This document shows, one piece after another, positions 35,012-46,353 of a DNA stretch of 64,000 nucleotides. The stretch is from Clostridium luticellarii (GTDB lineage: Bacteria > Bacillota > Clostridia > Clostridiales > Clostridiaceae), in assembly GCF_002995845.1 (NCBI RefSeq), contig NZ_PVXP01000010.1, positions 1 through 64,000 on the forward strand, read 5' to 3'. A program made the position numbers and the translations under genes. The notes beneath the pieces are model-generated. The model worked only from the letters and a program-made list of their open reading frames with translations, did not search any database and was not told where the DNA came from. The first letter of the stretch is position 1. Each line of letters opens with the position of its first letter.

Positions 35012-36358
35012 TTACTTTATACAATAGGCCAGCCACCTAAAGAATCTTCCTACATTTTCAAAGGAAACTACACTGCACAATAATTCAGTCAGCTTTCCAA
35101 ACTTCCTATAAAAGAAATTAAATGCTAAGAACGGAATCCATTGATTTTTGGATTTGGGCAGTCTTTTCATTATATTTTTGAATGTATACACTTCCTTATA
35201 TATCCATAAATAACCATTATATAATTCTTCCGCCGTCATATTCTTTGGTTTATATACAACATGTGCAGTATTATAATTTGACAAATTATAATCTACAATT
35301 CTACCTTCTTCTATCAATGATGAGTATAGCTTTGTGCCGGGATACGGGGTGAGGATATGCGAAGTCACCGTTTCTATCTTATTTTTAACTATCCATTCCA
35401 ATGTATCTTTAAATACGGAGACATCATCTTCATCTAATCCGAAAACAAAGCTTGCATTTATCATTATTCCTCTTTTGTGAATTTCATCTACAAGTTTCTC
35501 ATATCTGTTTACACTGTTTTGTATTTTATGGACACTATCTATTGACTTGTCATTTATACTTTCAAAACCTATAAACAGACTTTGGCAGCCAGATACCTCC
35601 ATCTCATCCAACAATTCAGGTATGTCCACTATATTGGAAGTAACCGCTGCATTCCACTTCAGCTTAAGAGGCTTTATTTCCTTCAATAATTTTTTTGTCC
35701 ATTTAGGATTCCCAATAAAATTATCATCAATAAACATTATATGTCTTGTTTTTAATGCATTTATATCTTTAATCACATCATCTATGGGCCTGTTGATGTA
35801 AGTCTTAGGTACATTTTTACAGCTATTATAGCAGAAATCACATTTAAAAGGACATCCTCTGCTTGTACTAATTATATTAGTATACAAATACTTTTTATCA
35901 TCAATACTATGATAGTCTGGCGACACTATTTCTTTTCCAGCAATACTTTCCATATCACAGTATATCTTCTTAAGTGAATTATTTTCTTTATCCCTGAGGA
36001 TCCTTGTCCAAACTCTCTCGGCCATTCCCACACATATTGCGTCAAAATTATCAGCAGCTCCCTCCGGATCTGCTGTAATATGTATGCCTCCTGCAATTAC
36101 TGTTACTCCACGATTTTGAAACTCCTTTGATATTTCCACCGCTCTATTCATAACATCTACTGTAACAGTTATTGCTGCCAAGTCCACAGGCTCGTCAAAA
36201 TCTATCTTTTCAACATTTTCATTTTCAATAATAACTTCGTGCTCTTTCGGCGTAAGGTTTGTTATTGTGAGTAATGCCAGTGAAGGACTCATTCTTGTTT
36301 TCAACTTTGTATCCATAGGTCTTGGCAGCATTGCAGGTTGAATCAATTTAATTTTCAT
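35012..36358 (-). CDS. B12-binding-domain radical SAM protein
   Basis: A 448-residue protein of the class with an N-terminal cobalamin-binding-like Rossmann domain (about 1-125; VIAGGIHITADPE) and a radical SAM domain with ligands C169, C173 and C176 (GCPFKCDFC). The C-terminal 80 residues are basic and aromatic and unassigned. Members act as methyltransferases or in ring and lipid modification; the substrate here is unknown. I chose ATG 36358, which follows GAGGAGG. It is downstream of and codirectional with the DUF2975/XRE pair, 30 bp away, so cotranscription is possible. A related enzyme is at 42477-43958. Confidence 0.85.
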   Translation of the reverse strand: MKIKLIQPAMLPRPMDTKLKTRMSPSLALLTITNLTPKEHEVIIENENVEKIDFDEPVDLAAITVTVDVMNRAVEISKEFQNRGVTVIAGGIHITADPEGAADNFDAICVGMAERVWTRILRDKENNSLKKIYCDMESIAGKEIVSPDYHSIDDKKYLYTNIISTSRGCPFKCDFCYNSCKNVPKTYINRPIDDVIKDINALKTRHIMFIDDNFIGNPKWTKKLLKEIKPLKLKWNAAVTSNIVDIPELLDEMEVSGCQSLFIGFESINDKSIDSVHKIQNSVNRYEKLVDEIHKRGIMINASFVFGLDEDDVSVFKDTLEWIVKNKIETVTSHILTPYPGTKLYSSLIEEGRIVDYNLSNYNTAHVVYKPKNMTAEELYNGYLWIYKEVYTFKNIMKRLPKSKNQWIPFLAFNFFYRKFGKLTELLCSVVSFENVGRFFRWLAYCIK

Positions 36359-36388
36359 ACATTGCCTCCTCAAACAAATTCAGCCAAA

Positions 36389-36601
36389 TTATCGTGAATC
36401 ATTTCTGTATTCTAAAATATCCCCGGGCTGACATTCCAAAGCCCTGCAGATTGCATCTAAAGTCGATAGCCGAATTGCTTTTGCCTTTCCATTTTTTAAT
36501 ATAGAGATGTTTGCCATGGTTATTCCAACTTCTTTCGAAAGTTCTGTGACACTCATTTTCCTTTTGGCCAGCATAACATCAATGTTGATTATAATTGCCA
36601 A
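36389..36601 (-). CDS. Small XRE helix-turn-helix regulator (YozG type)
   Basis: A 70-residue protein that is almost only a helix-turn-helix: MSVTELSKEVGITMANISILKNGKAKAIRLSTLDAICRALECQPGDILEY. This is the YozG-like family that regularly accompanies DUF2975 membrane proteins. I chose TTG 36601, with GAGG 8 nt upstream, giving an N-terminus (M)AIIINIDVMLAKRK as in relatives; an in-frame GTG lies three codons earlier. It directly follows the DUF2975 gene. Confidence 0.88.
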   Translation of the reverse strand: MAIIINIDVMLAKRKMSVTELSKEVGITMANISILKNGKAKAIRLSTLDAICRALECQPGDILEYRNDSR

Positions 36602-36611
36602 GTTATTCACC

Positions 36612-37088
36612 TCAAATCGTTAGATCATTGTCTGATTTTATATCCACCGCATCTTTTAAAAGTTTTTGAAGGACGGCAGCAAACACCCCAATTACAAACG
36701 AAGCAAAAGCAATGACCAATCCCAGTGCTACAATGCCCGGGGCATCGTCTGCATTTGCCATAGGAACTAAGAATGGTATTAGTACCGCATATATAATACT
36801 GATTGTAATAGCACAGTGCTTTATATTCTTTAAAGCTGTTACAGATAATTCCGAAAAAGCTTTGTTCCTGTCAATATAGCTTAGAAGTCTCAAGGCCTGG
36901 TACAGTGCAATAAAAAATGGTATTGCTGAAAGATAGGCTCCTATTAAAACAGGCCAATAATACAACTTCGGATAATGTTCTGCTGCTCCAGCAGCTATTG
37001 CAGGAAGCCAAAAAATGCACAATGCAAGTACTATAATTCCAATAAGAAAAACCACTATCTTTAAAAAAATTGTTGATCCTGGTTTCAT
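36612..37088 (-). CDS. DUF2975 membrane protein
   Basis: A 158-residue protein with four predicted membrane helices and an LRLLSYIDRNKAFSELSVTALKNIK motif (about 65-90), characteristic of DUF2975. Its function is unknown. The gene is usually paired with a small YozG-like XRE regulator, as here, and the pair is thought to be a membrane sensor plus DNA-binding output. ATG 37088 follows GAGG. Confidence 0.88.
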   Translation of the reverse strand: MKPGSTIFLKIVVFLIGIIVLALCIFWLPAIAAGAAEHYPKLYYWPVLIGAYLSAIPFFIALYQALRLLSYIDRNKAFSELSVTALKNIKHCAITISIIYAVLIPFLVPMANADDAPGIVALGLVIAFASFVIGVFAAVLQKLLKDAVDIKSDNDLTI

Positions 37089-37120
37089 AAAAAGCACCTC
37101 ACTTATTTATTGTTTATTTG

Positions 37121-37149
37121 ATTTTAACATATATTTTATTGTTTTACAA
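37121..37149 (-). promoter_or_regulatory. Promoter of the DUF2975/XRE pair
   Basis: TTGTAA (37144-37149) and TAAAAT (37121-37126) are 17 bp apart on the minus strand. Confidence 0.6.
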
Positions 37150-37228
37150 TATATTATTATTGAATTTTAGCATCTATTTATTGTTATTTTAGTGCAATTT
37201 AATTTACAATTGAGGATTTAATTTACAA

Positions 37229-38107
37229 TTAAGGGTATTTTATCATGCACAAAGTTATAAAGCCTTTCATTGTTTCTGTCAAATACTTGTTTTTATGATA
37301 TATAATTTTAAACTGCCTTTTAAATTTAATATCTTTAATAGGTACTTCATGGAGAATCCCCAAGGCCAATTCACTCATTACTGAATGCCTGGAAATAACT
37401 GAAACTCCCAATCCTTCTTCAACTGCAATTTTAATGGTATCAGTATTGTTACATATCCATATAACCTGCCAGCTCAATTGATTTTTTCTCATCTTGTCCT
37501 CAAATGTTTTACGGGTTCCGCTTCCCCTTTCGCGGACAATAAACTTTTCTCTTTCAAGTTCACGAGGTTCAACATAAGGAAGCTTTGCAAACCTGTGACC
37601 AGAGCCACAGATAAGTACCAGTTCATCATTCATAAAGGGCCTGTTAATAATATCCGGATTTTTCGTTTCCCCTTCTACCAGCGCTATATCAATTTCATCC
37701 CGCAGAAGCATTTTTTCAATTTTTTCAGTGTTTTCCTCATATACTTTTATATTAGCCCCAACATTTATCTTTTGAAAATTCCACACAAGCTTAGGCAGTA
37801 CATAAGCTCCAACTGTAACACTTGCACCAATGCGTATATAACCATTTTGATGCAAGGTCTTCATGTCATTTTCCAATTCCCTGTTTAATTTAATAATATA
37901 TCTGGCATAACTCAACAATTTTTTCCCCGCATGAGTGAGGTAAAGTTTTCTTGACAATCGTTCAAAAAGCCGTACGCCATAGTGACTTTCAAGTTCTGAA
38001 ATTGCCTGGCTAACTGCCGACTGTGATATAAAAAGCATTTCTGAAGCCTTAGTCATGTTCATCTTGTCACATACAGCAACAAATATATTAAAATGTCTTA
38101 ACGTCAT
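37229..38107 (-). CDS. LysR-family transcriptional regulator
   Basis: A 292-residue regulator. The N-terminal helix-turn-helix (MTLRHFNIFVAVCDKMNMTKASEMLFISQSAVSQAISELE) is typical of LysR, followed by a substrate-binding-like domain (about 90-290). I chose ATG 38107, with AAGGGTGAT upstream; a longer reading starts at 38125. It is divergent from the YeiH-type transporter, the classic arrangement of a LysR protein and its target. Confidence 0.93.
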   Translation of the reverse strand: MTLRHFNIFVAVCDKMNMTKASEMLFISQSAVSQAISELESHYGVRLFERLSRKLYLTHAGKKLLSYARYIIKLNRELENDMKTLHQNGYIRIGASVTVGAYVLPKLVWNFQKINVGANIKVYEENTEKIEKMLLRDEIDIALVEGETKNPDIINRPFMNDELVLICGSGHRFAKLPYVEPRELEREKFIVRERGSGTRKTFEDKMRKNQLSWQVIWICNNTDTIKIAVEEGLGVSVISRHSVMSELALGILHEVPIKDIKFKRQFKIIYHKNKYLTETMKGFITLCMIKYP

Positions 38108-38215
38108 AATATCACCCTTATACATTAGTATATACTTATTATAATAATAAAATAATAATATTTTACTTACATAATATCAAGAGGTATGATGAAAAACAGA
38201 CAGGAGGAAGATATT

Positions 38216-39211
38216 ATGAAAAAGACAATTCACAAATTATCAGGAATTTTATTCGCACTAATTATAGCAATTCCGGCATGGTTAATTGGAAACACCTTTC
38301 CTATTATAGGCAGTCCCGTACTTGGAATTTTATTTGGTATGATTTTGGCATTTTGGAAAAGGCCAAGCTATCTTGATAGTGGCATAACCTTTACCGCAAA
38401 AAAATTACTTCAGTATTCAATTATTCTCATGGGATTCGGTATGAATCTTTTTAATGTTTTTAAAGTAGGAAAGCAGACAATTATTTTAATGATTTTTACA
38501 CTGTCAGCAGCATTTATTACTGCTTATGCTGCAGGTAAATTATTGAAAATAAATAGAAAAACAGCAATTCTGATTGGTGTCGGTTCTTCTATATGCGGCG
38601 GTTCTGCTATTGCGACAGCAGCCCCAGTCATTGATGCAAATGAACAGGAAGTTGCCCATTCCATTTCAACTATATTTCTTTTTAATGCCATGGCAGCCTT
38701 TTTGTTCCCATTTCTGGGACACTTATTGAATATGAGCAACCAATGCTTCGGCCTCTGGGCGGGAACAGCTGTTAATGATACCTCATCCGTAGTAGCTGCC
38801 GGTTATTCCTACAGCAATACTGCCGGAAACCTTGCAGTTATAGTAAAACTTACAAGAACCCTGGCAATTGTTCCAATTACACTGGTGCTGGCTATATACA
38901 CTTCCAAGAGAGAAGCTAAAGATAAAAAGAGTGCTTATAACATAAGTAAAATATTTCCCTGGTTCGTACTTGGTTTTGTAGCTGCATCAATAATCAACAC
39001 ATTTATTCCACTGCCGGCGGGATTTACTAAATCCCTATCGCAATTGGGAAAATTCGCTATTGTAATGGCAATGGTATCTGTAGGACTAAATACCAATATC
39101 GTGCAGCTCATAAAGAATGGTGTAAAGCCAATTTTATTAGGCTTTACATGCTGGGTGGTTTTAGCACTTACTTCACTTGGAGTTCAGCATTTTATAATGG
39201 GAATTTTTTGA
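38216..39211 (+). CDS. YeiH/UPF0324 family putative sulfate exporter
   Basis: A 331-residue membrane protein with about ten helices, of the PSE/YeiH family. The marks are KKLLQYSIILMGFGMN, GVGSSICGGSAIATAAPVI and GTAVNDTSSVVAAG. Family members are annotated as sulfate or sulfonate exporters, though evidence for a substrate is thin. I chose ATG 38216, which has AGGAGG 8 nt upstream. A LysR gene lies divergent, 108 bp away, and probably controls it. Confidence 0.9.
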   Translation: MKKTIHKLSGILFALIIAIPAWLIGNTFPIIGSPVLGILFGMILAFWKRPSYLDSGITFTAKKLLQYSIILMGFGMNLFNVFKVGKQTIILMIFTLSAAFITAYAAGKLLKINRKTAILIGVGSSICGGSAIATAAPVIDANEQEVAHSISTIFLFNAMAAFLFPFLGHLLNMSNQCFGLWAGTAVNDTSSVVAAGYSYSNTAGNLAVIVKLTRTLAIVPITLVLAIYTSKREAKDKKSAYNISKIFPWFVLGFVAASIINTFIPLPAGFTKSLSQLGKFAIVMAMVSVGLNTNIVQLIKNGVKPILLGFTCWVVLALTSLGVQHFIMGIF

Positions 39212-39231
39212 ACAAAACAACATTTTTCCCA

Positions 39232-41919
<2,688 letters not shown>

Positions 41920-42058
41920 TGGCAGCTAGGAACAAACAGTCTACATTTACAATTTTTTATATGTTATAATTAAAATAGGGAGATTTTAATATTAAAAGTG
42001 GCTTCAAATACCTTAACCCTATGCCAGGATATATCTTTTATACGCAAATAAAAACACT

Positions 42059-42465
42059 TCATAATGATTTCAAAAGATATTTCAAATATTCATGGGCCTG
42101 AACTTTGGAGCAACCGTTCTTTTTCAAAAAGCTCCATTCCAAAATGAGAAGGATAGTATTACAATAATGTTCTGCTACAATCTCATACGGAATTTCATAA
42201 TGATGTTTATATTGACACTGACAAAAAATTTTTCGCATTTGGATATTCATATAAATTCGAAAATGACTAATAAGTAAATTTTCTCCGGAGTTAAATTTCA
42301 AAATATGCTGAACCGTATCCTGATGGGCAGCAATCAAATCATAAATTCGATTCAATGAAAAACCTGCAAAAAAGGAAACCAGCGGCTTTAGCTGTTCAAA
42401 GCCGCCTTTACCGATATAAAACTCACTTAACCCATTGCCAAAAACACAATTACCTTGAGCGAACT
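42059..42465 (-). pseudogene. Truncated TetR-family regulator lacking its DNA-binding domain
   Basis: About 135 codons are open from just after a TAG near 42466. The part from 42355 downward reads as the C-terminal half of a TetR protein of the Firmicutes type: RIYDLIAAHQDTVQHILKFN, then YEIVAEHYCNTILLILEWSFLKKNGC. No helix-turn-helix is encoded upstream, where the radical SAM gene ends only 12 bp away. It looks like a remnant after deletion. No convincing start codon or Shine-Dalgarno is seen for the longer reading. Confidence 0.65.
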
Positions 42466-42476
42466 ATACAAATCTT

Positions 42477-43958
42477 TTATGTATACTTCTCAGATATCTT
42501 CCTGAAATGATATCCACAAATAGCAAAGGCAATTGCCAGGTCGAATACTTTGGGCCGTTTGAATATGCAACCAAAAAATAGCTTCCAGTAATATTTTCTT
42601 TCTTTTCCAAATAAACCAAGGTAGACATTTGCTTTAAGAAATGCCTCTATCTCGCTTAAGCCAATATGCCGCTTGCCAAAGTTACTTGGACGAAATTCAT
42701 TAAGGAAATTAGTGATCCGTTCATAATACTGTTTCGGTGAGTATATCGTACTGACAACATACTTATAACCACTAATTAATTCTTTAAGATTCATTGTGGG
42801 CTTAAAATTGATTGACAAGCTTGTGTTATTGCCGGAAAATCCTTCTTCAATTCTTCCTTCTTTTTTCAGCCTTTTGTAAAGTAATGTTCCTCTGGGTGCA
42901 TTCAATAAACCGACCATAGCTGTTACAATACCCGTGTTTTGAATAAACCTGATCATTTTTTTAAATATAGTCCTGTTATCGCTGTCAAAGCCTATAATAA
43001 ATCCTCCCTGTACCTGAAGGCCGTTACGCTGTATCTTTTTCACACATTCCTCCAGATTGCGGTTTTTATTCTGAACCTTGTTGCATTCAGTCAGGCTTTC
43101 TTCACTGACTGTTTCTATTCCTATGAAAACTGTTTTAAATCCAGCTCTAACCATCAAGTTCATAAGTTCATCGTCATCAGACAGATTTATGGAAACTTCC
43201 GTAAGAAAACTGAATGGATAATCCCTTTGCTCCAACCATTCTATAAGAGCTGGTAAAACTTCCTCCTTGAGCTTTTTGCGATTGCCTATAAAATTATCAT
43301 CAACAAAGAAAATTGAGCCTTTCCATCCCATTTCATATATGGCATCAAGCTCGCTGATAAGATGTTTAACCGGTTTAGTTCTTGGAATTCGTCCGAAAAG
43401 TGTTGTAATATCACAAAATTCACAATTAAACGGACATCCTCGTGAGTATTGGATATTTAAAGTTGCATAATTACTCATATCAATAAGATTCCACAGGGGA
43501 GCCGGAGTTTGTGACAGATCAGCCCATTCATTAGTTGTATACATATGCTTCAAGCAATTGTTATCCAAATCGTGAAGAAATTCTGGAATAGTCAATTCTC
43601 CTTCACCCAATACTAAATGATCAACATCATCAAAATCCTGATACTCGCTGGTAAAAAGAGGTCCGCCTGCTACAGTTTTAACTCCGAGTTTTTTGCATCT
43701 GTTTATTAAATCCCTTGCGGATTCCTTTTGTATAACCATAGCGCTTATAAAAACAAAATCCGCCCGTTTAATATCATCATCCTTGATCGCTTCAACATTC
43801 ATATCAATCAGTTTTTTATCCCAGGCAGCAGGAAGCATTGCGGCAACAGTTATCAGTCCCAGAGGGGGAAACACTGTTTTTTTGGATATAAATTTAAGTG
43901 CATGATTGAAACCCCAGAATGTTTCCGGCGACTTCGGATAAGCCAACAGTATCTTCAT
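42477..43958 (-). CDS. B12-binding-domain radical SAM protein with DUF4070
   Basis: A 493-residue protein. The N-terminal cobalamin-binding-like domain (about 1-135; VAGGPLFTSEY) is followed by a radical SAM domain with ligands C175, C179 and C182 (GCPFNCEFC) and a DUF4070-like C-terminal region (about 375-490). It probably modifies a lipid or other hydrophobic substrate, but none is known. I chose ATG 43958 with AGGTGAT upstream. Directly before it, 19 bp away, lies an ORF for a 35-residue membrane peptide in the same transcript. Confidence 0.88.
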   Translation of the reverse strand: MKILLAYPKSPETFWGFNHALKFISKKTVFPPLGLITVAAMLPAAWDKKLIDMNVEAIKDDDIKRADFVFISAMVIQKESARDLINRCKKLGVKTVAGGPLFTSEYQDFDDVDHLVLGEGELTIPEFLHDLDNNCLKHMYTTNEWADLSQTPAPLWNLIDMSNYATLNIQYSRGCPFNCEFCDITTLFGRIPRTKPVKHLISELDAIYEMGWKGSIFFVDDNFIGNRKKLKEEVLPALIEWLEQRDYPFSFLTEVSINLSDDDELMNLMVRAGFKTVFIGIETVSEESLTECNKVQNKNRNLEECVKKIQRNGLQVQGGFIIGFDSDNRTIFKKMIRFIQNTGIVTAMVGLLNAPRGTLLYKRLKKEGRIEEGFSGNNTSLSINFKPTMNLKELISGYKYVVSTIYSPKQYYERITNFLNEFRPSNFGKRHIGLSEIEAFLKANVYLGLFGKERKYYWKLFFGCIFKRPKVFDLAIAFAICGYHFRKISEKYT

Positions 43959-43977
43959 AAATATCACCTGTCTCTCG

Positions 43978-44085
43978 TTAAATATTATTGACATATTCTC
44001 TTTTCATTAGATAACAGACTACACCGGCAATAAAACTGATCAACAGAGCATTACCAATAACTATTGCATATATTTCAAAAAACAT
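43978..44085 (-). CDS. Single-pass membrane peptide of 35 residues
   Basis: A short ORF from ATG 44085 to TAA 43978. It encodes a hydrophobic helix, IYAIVIGNALLISFIAGVVC and a few further residues, flanked by an MFFE start and a basic KRE tail, so an N-out/C-in anchor is plausible. It is the first ORF after a good promoter (44155-44183) and ends 19 bp before the radical SAM gene. The Shine-Dalgarno (AAGGTGG) is good but 12 nt away. It is probably a real small protein linked to the enzyme; function unknown. Confidence 0.55.
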   Translation of the reverse strand: MFFEIYAIVIGNALLISFIAGVVCYLMKREYVNNI

Positions 44086-44154
44086 TTTATTATTTTGCCA
44101 CCTTGTGCCGGTAAACTATTTATTGATCTGTTATTTACTTACATACATATATTT

Positions 44155-44183
44155 ATTATACTTTTCTGTTTAGAACCATGCAA
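44155..44183 (-). promoter_or_regulatory. Promoter of the membrane peptide / radical SAM unit
   Basis: TTGCAT (44178-44183) and TATAAT (44155-44160) are 17 bp apart on the minus strand. Confidence 0.7.
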
Positions 44184-44202
44184 TATTCAACTTAATTAAG
44201 TT

Positions 44203-44220
44203 TTGGTCTAATTGAACCAA
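44203..44220. promoter_or_regulatory. Palindrome upstream of the radical SAM promoter
   Basis: TTGGTCTAATTGAACCAA is an 18-bp palindrome with 14 of 18 positions symmetrical, centred about 30 bp upstream of the -35 box. It is a likely activator or repressor site. Confidence 0.5.
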
Positions 44221-44288
44221 GCCATTTCAAAACAAACAAAATCTATTTATATCATAGCATATTTTAAAAATACCAGTATTAATCCCAC

Positions 44289-45056
44289 TTATATTTTTAC
44301 ATTCGGGTTGATGTACTGACCATGTTTTTTGGTTTTCTTACCATATTGGATGGCAAATTTGGGACAGCGATGCAGACATCCAAGACAAAGAGTACATTTT
44401 GTTTTGACCCACATCGGCCTTCCCGACTGCATCCTAATTGCTGAATCCGGACATTTTTTCGCGCAGAGCCCACAGGCTATACAACTATCCTCTACTGAAA
44501 AATATTTTGTTTGCCGCTGTTTATCATACTGAAGGTAAAATAATTTGACCGCAACTACAGGCATCTTTCGATGACTGAAATCTCCGTCAACTTCTCGCTT
44601 GATCTTTTCGGTTACTTCCGCAATCTGCTTCTCCGCCTCGTGATTGATTTTCTCTATTTTCTCTTTGTTGGTAAGATCAAAGACCGGTGTCCACGTATCG
44701 GGCATCTGAACACTAAACCTGCCATTTAGGGACAATCCCTTTTTACTCAGAAACTTATCAGCCATACGTCCTACCTGTCCAGTTGTGGTTCCAAATGTTG
44801 CTACATGATAAATATAAGGATGGTATAAATTTGGAATTTTCAATTGAATTTTTTCAAGGAACTCACGCACAATGCAAGGTAATCCCCAGAAATATGTGGG
44901 TGTAATAAAGCCAATTTTTTCTTTGCTATTTACTTTAAATGTGAATTTATGATTTTTTATACAATCAGTAATTGCAATAAGTTCTTCTTTTGTCTCCGCC
45001 GCAATTTTCGAAGCGACATATTTGCTGTTTCCAGTGGCTGAAAAATAAAAGATCAT
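44289..45056 (-). CDS. EFR1-family ferrodoxin (flavodoxin plus two [4Fe-4S] clusters)
   Basis: A 255-residue electron carrier. A flavodoxin-like domain (about 1-170; IFYFSATGNSKYVASKIA as the FMN phosphate loop, and TPTYFWGLPCIVREFLE) is followed by a bacterial two-cluster ferredoxin domain with CIACGLCAKKCP and CTLCLGCLHRCP (about 192-235). EFR1 proteins are predicted low-potential electron donors, perhaps for radical SAM or other Fe-S enzymes; the radical SAM gene lies just downstream. I chose ATG 45056, which has AAGGAGG upstream. Confidence 0.9.
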   Translation of the reverse strand: MIFYFSATGNSKYVASKIAAETKEELIAITDCIKNHKFTFKVNSKEKIGFITPTYFWGLPCIVREFLEKIQLKIPNLYHPYIYHVATFGTTTGQVGRMADKFLSKKGLSLNGRFSVQMPDTWTPVFDLTNKEKIEKINHEAEKQIAEVTEKIKREVDGDFSHRKMPVVAVKLFYLQYDKQRQTKYFSVEDSCIACGLCAKKCPDSAIRMQSGRPMWVKTKCTLCLGCLHRCPKFAIQYGKKTKKHGQYINPNVKI

Positions 45057-45256
45057 GCTATCAACCTCCTTATCTTTGTGCAGCACTAAAATAATGAAAT
45101 TATTCAATAAGAGAAAATATATCGTACACTGTTCCGGACGACATTAGCATAGTCCATGTCCTAATATAACGAAGTTGTTTAACATAGTTATGAAATATCA
45201 GCTATTCACAGGAGAGCATTGCTAAGAGAAACAAAAAAATTTTTGAGCACAACAAG

Positions 45257-45534
45257 TTACATTGATGAAAATTTCACAACTAAGGTATGCGGCAGAACTT
45301 TCGCCAGTAAGTGATAAAATTTATAAAAAGCACCTTGTGTATATGAAGCCTTCCCCCTTCTTGCTGCTGCCAACGATTTAGATGCAAGTTTTTTAATATT
45401 TACTTTTGGTAAAAAGTTAGAAACACCAGTATGGTTTGTATTTCTTGTTACAGCGTTCATCTCAGTGTCCATCCAGCCGGGGTGGCGCAAAGATGAATCA
45501 CTGCTGTAGCGCCTTTAGCATTCAGATCGCACAT
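45257..45534 (-). pseudogene. Remnant of a short-chain dehydrogenase/reductase (SDR)
   Basis: Two reading frames together give the C-terminal third of an SDR. One frame has LNAKGATAVIHL and the next, after a shift near 45490-45497, continues as RHPGWMDTEMNAVTRNTN and ends at 45257. HPGW with a DTEM stretch is the usual cofactor-side loop of SDR enzymes. The N-terminal Rossmann part is missing, so the fragment cannot be active. It lies directly past the split GLUG gene. Confidence 0.7.
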
Positions 45535-45561
45535 ACCCAAGTTGAAAGAAAATCTTCAATA

Positions 45562-46353
45562 TCAAGAACGTTTGCCTATCTTTTTAAACAATTTTTTAAG
45601 ATAAGCCTGCACTGGAAGCAATTTTCCTCTGCGGTACATCAGGAAAAATACCGCGATAAGGATAAGCAGGCTTGCTAAAGCTATCCAGACAACCAGATAT
45701 TTCAGAAAAATATTGGGCTGCATCGTAACAGTAAACACGCCCTGCGGTTCCATGGTAAAAATGAGATAGCTGCCATCCGCTTTATAAGCTTCTTCCTCCC
45801 AACCAGAACCCTTTTTGGCCCAAATATGAATTTTACCACTTGTTTCGGGTGCAAGATATCTAAATTTGATTTCCCTTGCATTGCCGTCATGCAGGCCATT
45901 AACCGTCACCTTCCAGGACTCCAGGATACTCTGATCATTTACTGAAATCATTTTGCTTTTCGTTTCTGCTTTAGACAGGTTAATAACTGCGCCCTTCTCG
46001 AAAGAGGACTCCGCTATAAGAATTGGGCGTGCAGGTTTCCCTCGAGTCTGCTTACTGGCAATGGCAGTAACCAGAGGGTCATACTCTGCTTCAAATGTCT
46101 CATTAAAAGTCAAATTGCTGTAATCATAATCAGGCCATTTCGCAGAATACCTGGATTTTGGTTTGATCTCAGGCAATATCTTGGTGGAAATGGCTTCGCC
46201 ATAATGGAATGGAATTACAGCTATTTCCTTGCCGTCCACCAGAAAGCGGAGTTTTAGATTTTTAAATTCAGTCGGCATGTCTTCTGCCATGATAAAATTA
46301 TTATATTCCTGAGGAACCGCTTTTCCACTATAGCTTATTCCGTCAACCCCATT
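45562..46353 (-). pseudogene. C-terminal part of the split GLUG-repeat surface protein
   Basis: After the in-frame TGA at 46354-46356 the frame stays open for 263 codons. It begins NGVDGISYSGKAVPQEY, then the FKNLKLRFLVDGKEIAVIPF domain and a C-terminal membrane helix (LVVWIALASLLILIAVFFLMY), followed by a basic tail. It reads as the natural end of the gene at 46354-49119, which otherwise lacks an anchor. An internal ATG at 46290 could start a separate 242-residue protein, but it has no signal peptide and no clear Shine-Dalgarno. Confidence 0.65.

Noticed and set aside
37198-37234. Two tandem copies of a TTTAATTTACAATT(G/A)AGG unit, 19 bp apart
   Set aside because: They overlap the LysR stop codon and lie away from its promoter; probably simple AT-rich duplication.
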